Source: Maribacter litopenaei
GTDB taxonomy: Bacteria > Bacteroidota > Bacteroidia > Flavobacteriales > Flavobacteriaceae
Assembly: GCF_025244665.1 (NCBI RefSeq)
Contig: NZ_CP104205.1
Span: 434,001 to 498,000 of the forward strand
Direction: 5' to 3'
Length of the DNA: 64,000 nucleotides
Shown here piece after piece: positions 62,019 through 64,000 of this stretch. Position numbers and translations under genes: made by a program. The notes under the pieces are model-generated. The model did no database searches. It saw only the letters and a program-made list of their open reading frames with translations, and was not told the DNA's origin. Position 1 is the first letter of the stretch. Each line of letters opens with the position of its first letter.

Positions 62019-63842
62019 TTACGATTCTTCATTCAATTGCTTAATGAAATAGGAAGGAAGTATTCCTTGTCTTTTTTTAAAGGCGGCATTAAAAGTGTTT
62101 AAATTGTTATAACCTATGGAGGATGCTATATAACTTAGTTTTCTATTCCGGAAATCTTCATCCTGTACTAATCTTGTCAATAGATAATTTATTCTGAGCT
62201 CGTTTATATAATTATTGAAATTAGAGCCCTTTTCAATATTTATGACTTGGGAGAGGTATTTTGGGTTGGTCTTTAGCTTTTCTGCCAATTGATGTAGATT
62301 ACAATTGGAGTCAATAAAAAAATGTTCCTTTTCAAGTTTTTTCAACCGCTCAAGAATAATGTCCTTTACGTTTTCGTCAAGCACAGTGTTCGTTTTGTCA
62401 TCAATTTTTGCGTCGGATTTTTTAATGATGGTAGTATGGCTATTTGTATTTAATTGTGCTTCTAAATTTTCAATAGTCCTTCTATAAATGACCCTATTTT
62501 TTTCTTTGATTTTTACATAAGTAATCCCTATAAACAATCCGATGACCAAAAAGGATACAAGAGCAGTAATGATGGCAGTGAGCTTAGCTTTTTGTGACTC
62601 GTTTTCCAATTCCAGCGCTTGTTGTTTTTGACCAGCCTCCTTAATCTTTCTTCTGGTCTCAAGAATAATGATGCGTTGCTCCTTTTCATTATTAAAAAGT
62701 GAATCTTTAATAACATCATATAGGATCTTATTTTCGCTTACTTTATCAGGTCTATCCATCCTTTTGTAAAGATCCATTAGGATAAGGCTATTAGATTTTA
62801 TAACATCAAAAGCATTGATGTTTTCTGCTGCGTCTATACTCTTTTCGTACGTAAAAATGGCGCTTGCGGTATCTTGGGATTTTAGATATAGTTCCGCCTG
62901 AATCATGAGTGCCCTGGGTAACCTAAACCGGTAGTTGTTGGCGTTTACCATCGTAATAGCTTGGTCCAAATAGTTTTGAGCAAGTTTGTAATCCCCATTG
63001 GACATATAAATGTCCGCCATGTTCATGTATACTATGCTTTGTATATAACTTCCTGGGGAATATAGTTCTTTCTCAATTTTCAAATAGAAATCATAAGCTT
63101 TTAGAGCGGCCTCCCTATCTCCAAGCTTTGCGGACATTCGTGCTATTTCATCCACTTTCTGAAAAATGTAGTGGGTGTCTTTCTGTTTTATAATGTAATC
63201 CAAACCTTTTAAGCAATGCTCCAAGGCTTTCTGATAGTTCTCCAAGCGAAGATAATAATGGGACAAGGCGGCATGGGCCTTTGATAAAATAAATTCATTC
63301 CCCGTGTTTTCCGCAATATCCAAAAGTTTAAGACCCGTTTCCAAAGCCCTGTCGTATTCTCCTTTTTCCGTATGGATGTCCGACTTTAAAGTTTCGAATT
63401 CTGCATAGGTTTCTGGATACTTTCTATAACTTATAGCTTGTTCCAAACCTTTAATTACTTCCATGGAACGATTAAAATCACCTTGAATAAAGAATAAGTA
63501 GGCCATGTTGTATTTGGCCTTGTATATTCCATTTTGATAATTTAATTCCTGGGATACCGTCAATGCCTCTTTGTTGAAGCTTTTGGCTATTTCAATGTTG
63601 CGATATTTATAGAGATGGCAGAGTTGAAGTAGGATGTCTGCCTTTTCTTTTCCAACGGCGTTATCCTTCATTGCGGTTAGCGTATTGATTTCCTCGTATT
63701 TATTTTGGTTTTTTGTTTCAGAAACCAACTTTTCAATACGATTAAAATAATCGCTTATACTATCATTTTTTTGTTTTTGGGAAAAAACGAATGAGTGAAT
63801 CGTTATAAAAACAGTAACGAGTATTTTGGAGCTTTTGTTCAA
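62019..63842 (-). CDS. TPR-transmembrane-AraC family regulator
   Basis: The intact 607-residue protein has a signal peptide (ILVTVFITIHSFVFSQ), about seven tetratricopeptide repeats (for example GEYDRALETGLKLLDIAENTG, NYQKALEHCLKGLDYI, GDYKLAQNYLDQAITMV), one membrane helix (LTAIITALVSFLVIGLFIGIT), and a C-terminal AraC-type DNA-binding domain (LHQLAEKLKTNPKYLSQVINIEKGSNFNNYINELR, YIASSIGYNNLNTFNAAFKKRQGILPSYFI). It senses something in the periplasm and acts directly on DNA. The only in-frame start seen is TTG 63842. Convergent with susCD, it is a candidate regulator of that pair by position only. Confidence 0.85.
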   Translation of the reverse strand: MNKSSKILVTVFITIHSFVFSQKQKNDSISDYFNRIEKLVSETKNQNKYEEINTLTAMKDNAVGKEKADILLQLCHLYKYRNIEIAKSFNKEALTVSQELNYQNGIYKAKYNMAYLFFIQGDFNRSMEVIKGLEQAISYRKYPETYAEFETLKSDIHTEKGEYDRALETGLKLLDIAENTGNEFILSKAHAALSHYYLRLENYQKALEHCLKGLDYIIKQKDTHYIFQKVDEIARMSAKLGDREAALKAYDFYLKIEKELYSPGSYIQSIVYMNMADIYMSNGDYKLAQNYLDQAITMVNANNYRFRLPRALMIQAELYLKSQDTASAIFTYEKSIDAAENINAFDVIKSNSLILMDLYKRMDRPDKVSENKILYDVIKDSLFNNEKEQRIIILETRRKIKEAGQKQQALELENESQKAKLTAIITALVSFLVIGLFIGITYVKIKEKNRVIYRRTIENLEAQLNTNSHTTIIKKSDAKIDDKTNTVLDENVKDIILERLKKLEKEHFFIDSNCNLHQLAEKLKTNPKYLSQVINIEKGSNFNNYINELRINYLLTRLVQDEDFRNRKLSYIASSIGYNNLNTFNAAFKKRQGILPSYFIKQLNEES

Positions 63843-64000
63843 ACCGTCATTATCAACCTTAAGAGCATCCTAAATTATAAAATATACTGGTCAAATGCTA
63901 TATATTGATTCGTATTGAATGAGGTATTTAAGTGTCCACTTATGCATCTATTTAATTATCAGAAAATTGATTTAGCTTAAATTGGTTGAGGAAGCCAAGA
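63843..64000. other. Upstream region of the TPR-AraC gene
   Basis: No gene is seen. The reverse complement contains TTAGGATGCTCT (63860-63871), also found upstream of susC at 56118-56129 in the same orientation relative to the gene. Confidence 0.35.

Overview
The window looks like chromosomal DNA of a marine-type member of the Flavobacteriaceae (Bacteroidota). The signs are a SusC/SusD pair, TonB-dependent receptors with carboxypeptidase-like N-termini, BlaI/BlaR1 (M56) pairs, TamL/TamB, a Bacteroidota-type multi-gene copper efflux cluster, TAnnTTTG-type -7 promoter boxes and almost no Shine-Dalgarno sequences. No rRNA, phage, insertion sequence, integrase or CRISPR array was seen.

Layout. 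1-2.2 kb: end of a universal stress protein, a small membrane protein and a lipoprotein resembling six-hairpin glycosidases, then a candidate small RNA. 2.2-9.1 kb: a complete histidine-utilization operon (hutH-hutI-hutU-hutG, minus strand) with a divergent LysR gene. 9.2-13.1 kb: nitroreductase, DUF456 protein, a His-containing exported protein and a TonB receptor that may handle metal. 13.2-17.2 kb: a BlaI/BlaR1 system with three palindromic operators, a TPR protein and a small TonB-C-like lipoprotein. 17.2-25.3 kb: housekeeping and small genes (ruvC, hemW, cyclase-family hydrolase, DUF4260, DUF4230, Dabb, MmcQ/YjbR, DinB, membrane MutS-like ATPase, rfbC, rfbD). 25.4-32.7 kb: tamL and tamB. 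33-37.3 kb: VOC protein, DUF4407 protein and a second BlaI/BlaR1 system with its own three operators. 37.4-42.5 kb: PhnA-like protein, a TPR-transmembrane class III cyclase overlapping a Pycsar-effector-type (DUF5706) gene, a small exported protein and an M20 dipeptidase. 42.6-44.8 kb: tRNA-Leu(UAG) with an upstream partial copy, and a sulfatase. 45.0-56.0 kb: copper handling and efflux cluster (HYC_CC_PP protein, CusA, CusC/TolC, DUF3347, CopA, PepSY protein, CusB). 56.6-63.8 kb: a SusC/SusD uptake pair and a TPR-AraC regulator, with a 28-bp perfect palindrome between them.

Sequence quality dominates interpretation. Many genes are broken by one-base shifts or stops, and most breaks fall where the conserved protein calls for CCAGA (or TCTGG on the other strand) and the window reads CCGAGA, TCTCGG, CCGA, TCGG or CCGT(G)A. 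I read these as systematic sequencing or consensus errors at one short motif, possibly a modified base, rather than as pseudogenes. Broken genes are therefore listed as single CDS spanning their pieces.

The most interesting biological candidate is the cyclase/DUF5706 pair. It resembles a Pycsar anti-phage module, but the cyclase carries the residues of an adenylate cyclase and is fused to TPRs and a membrane helix.
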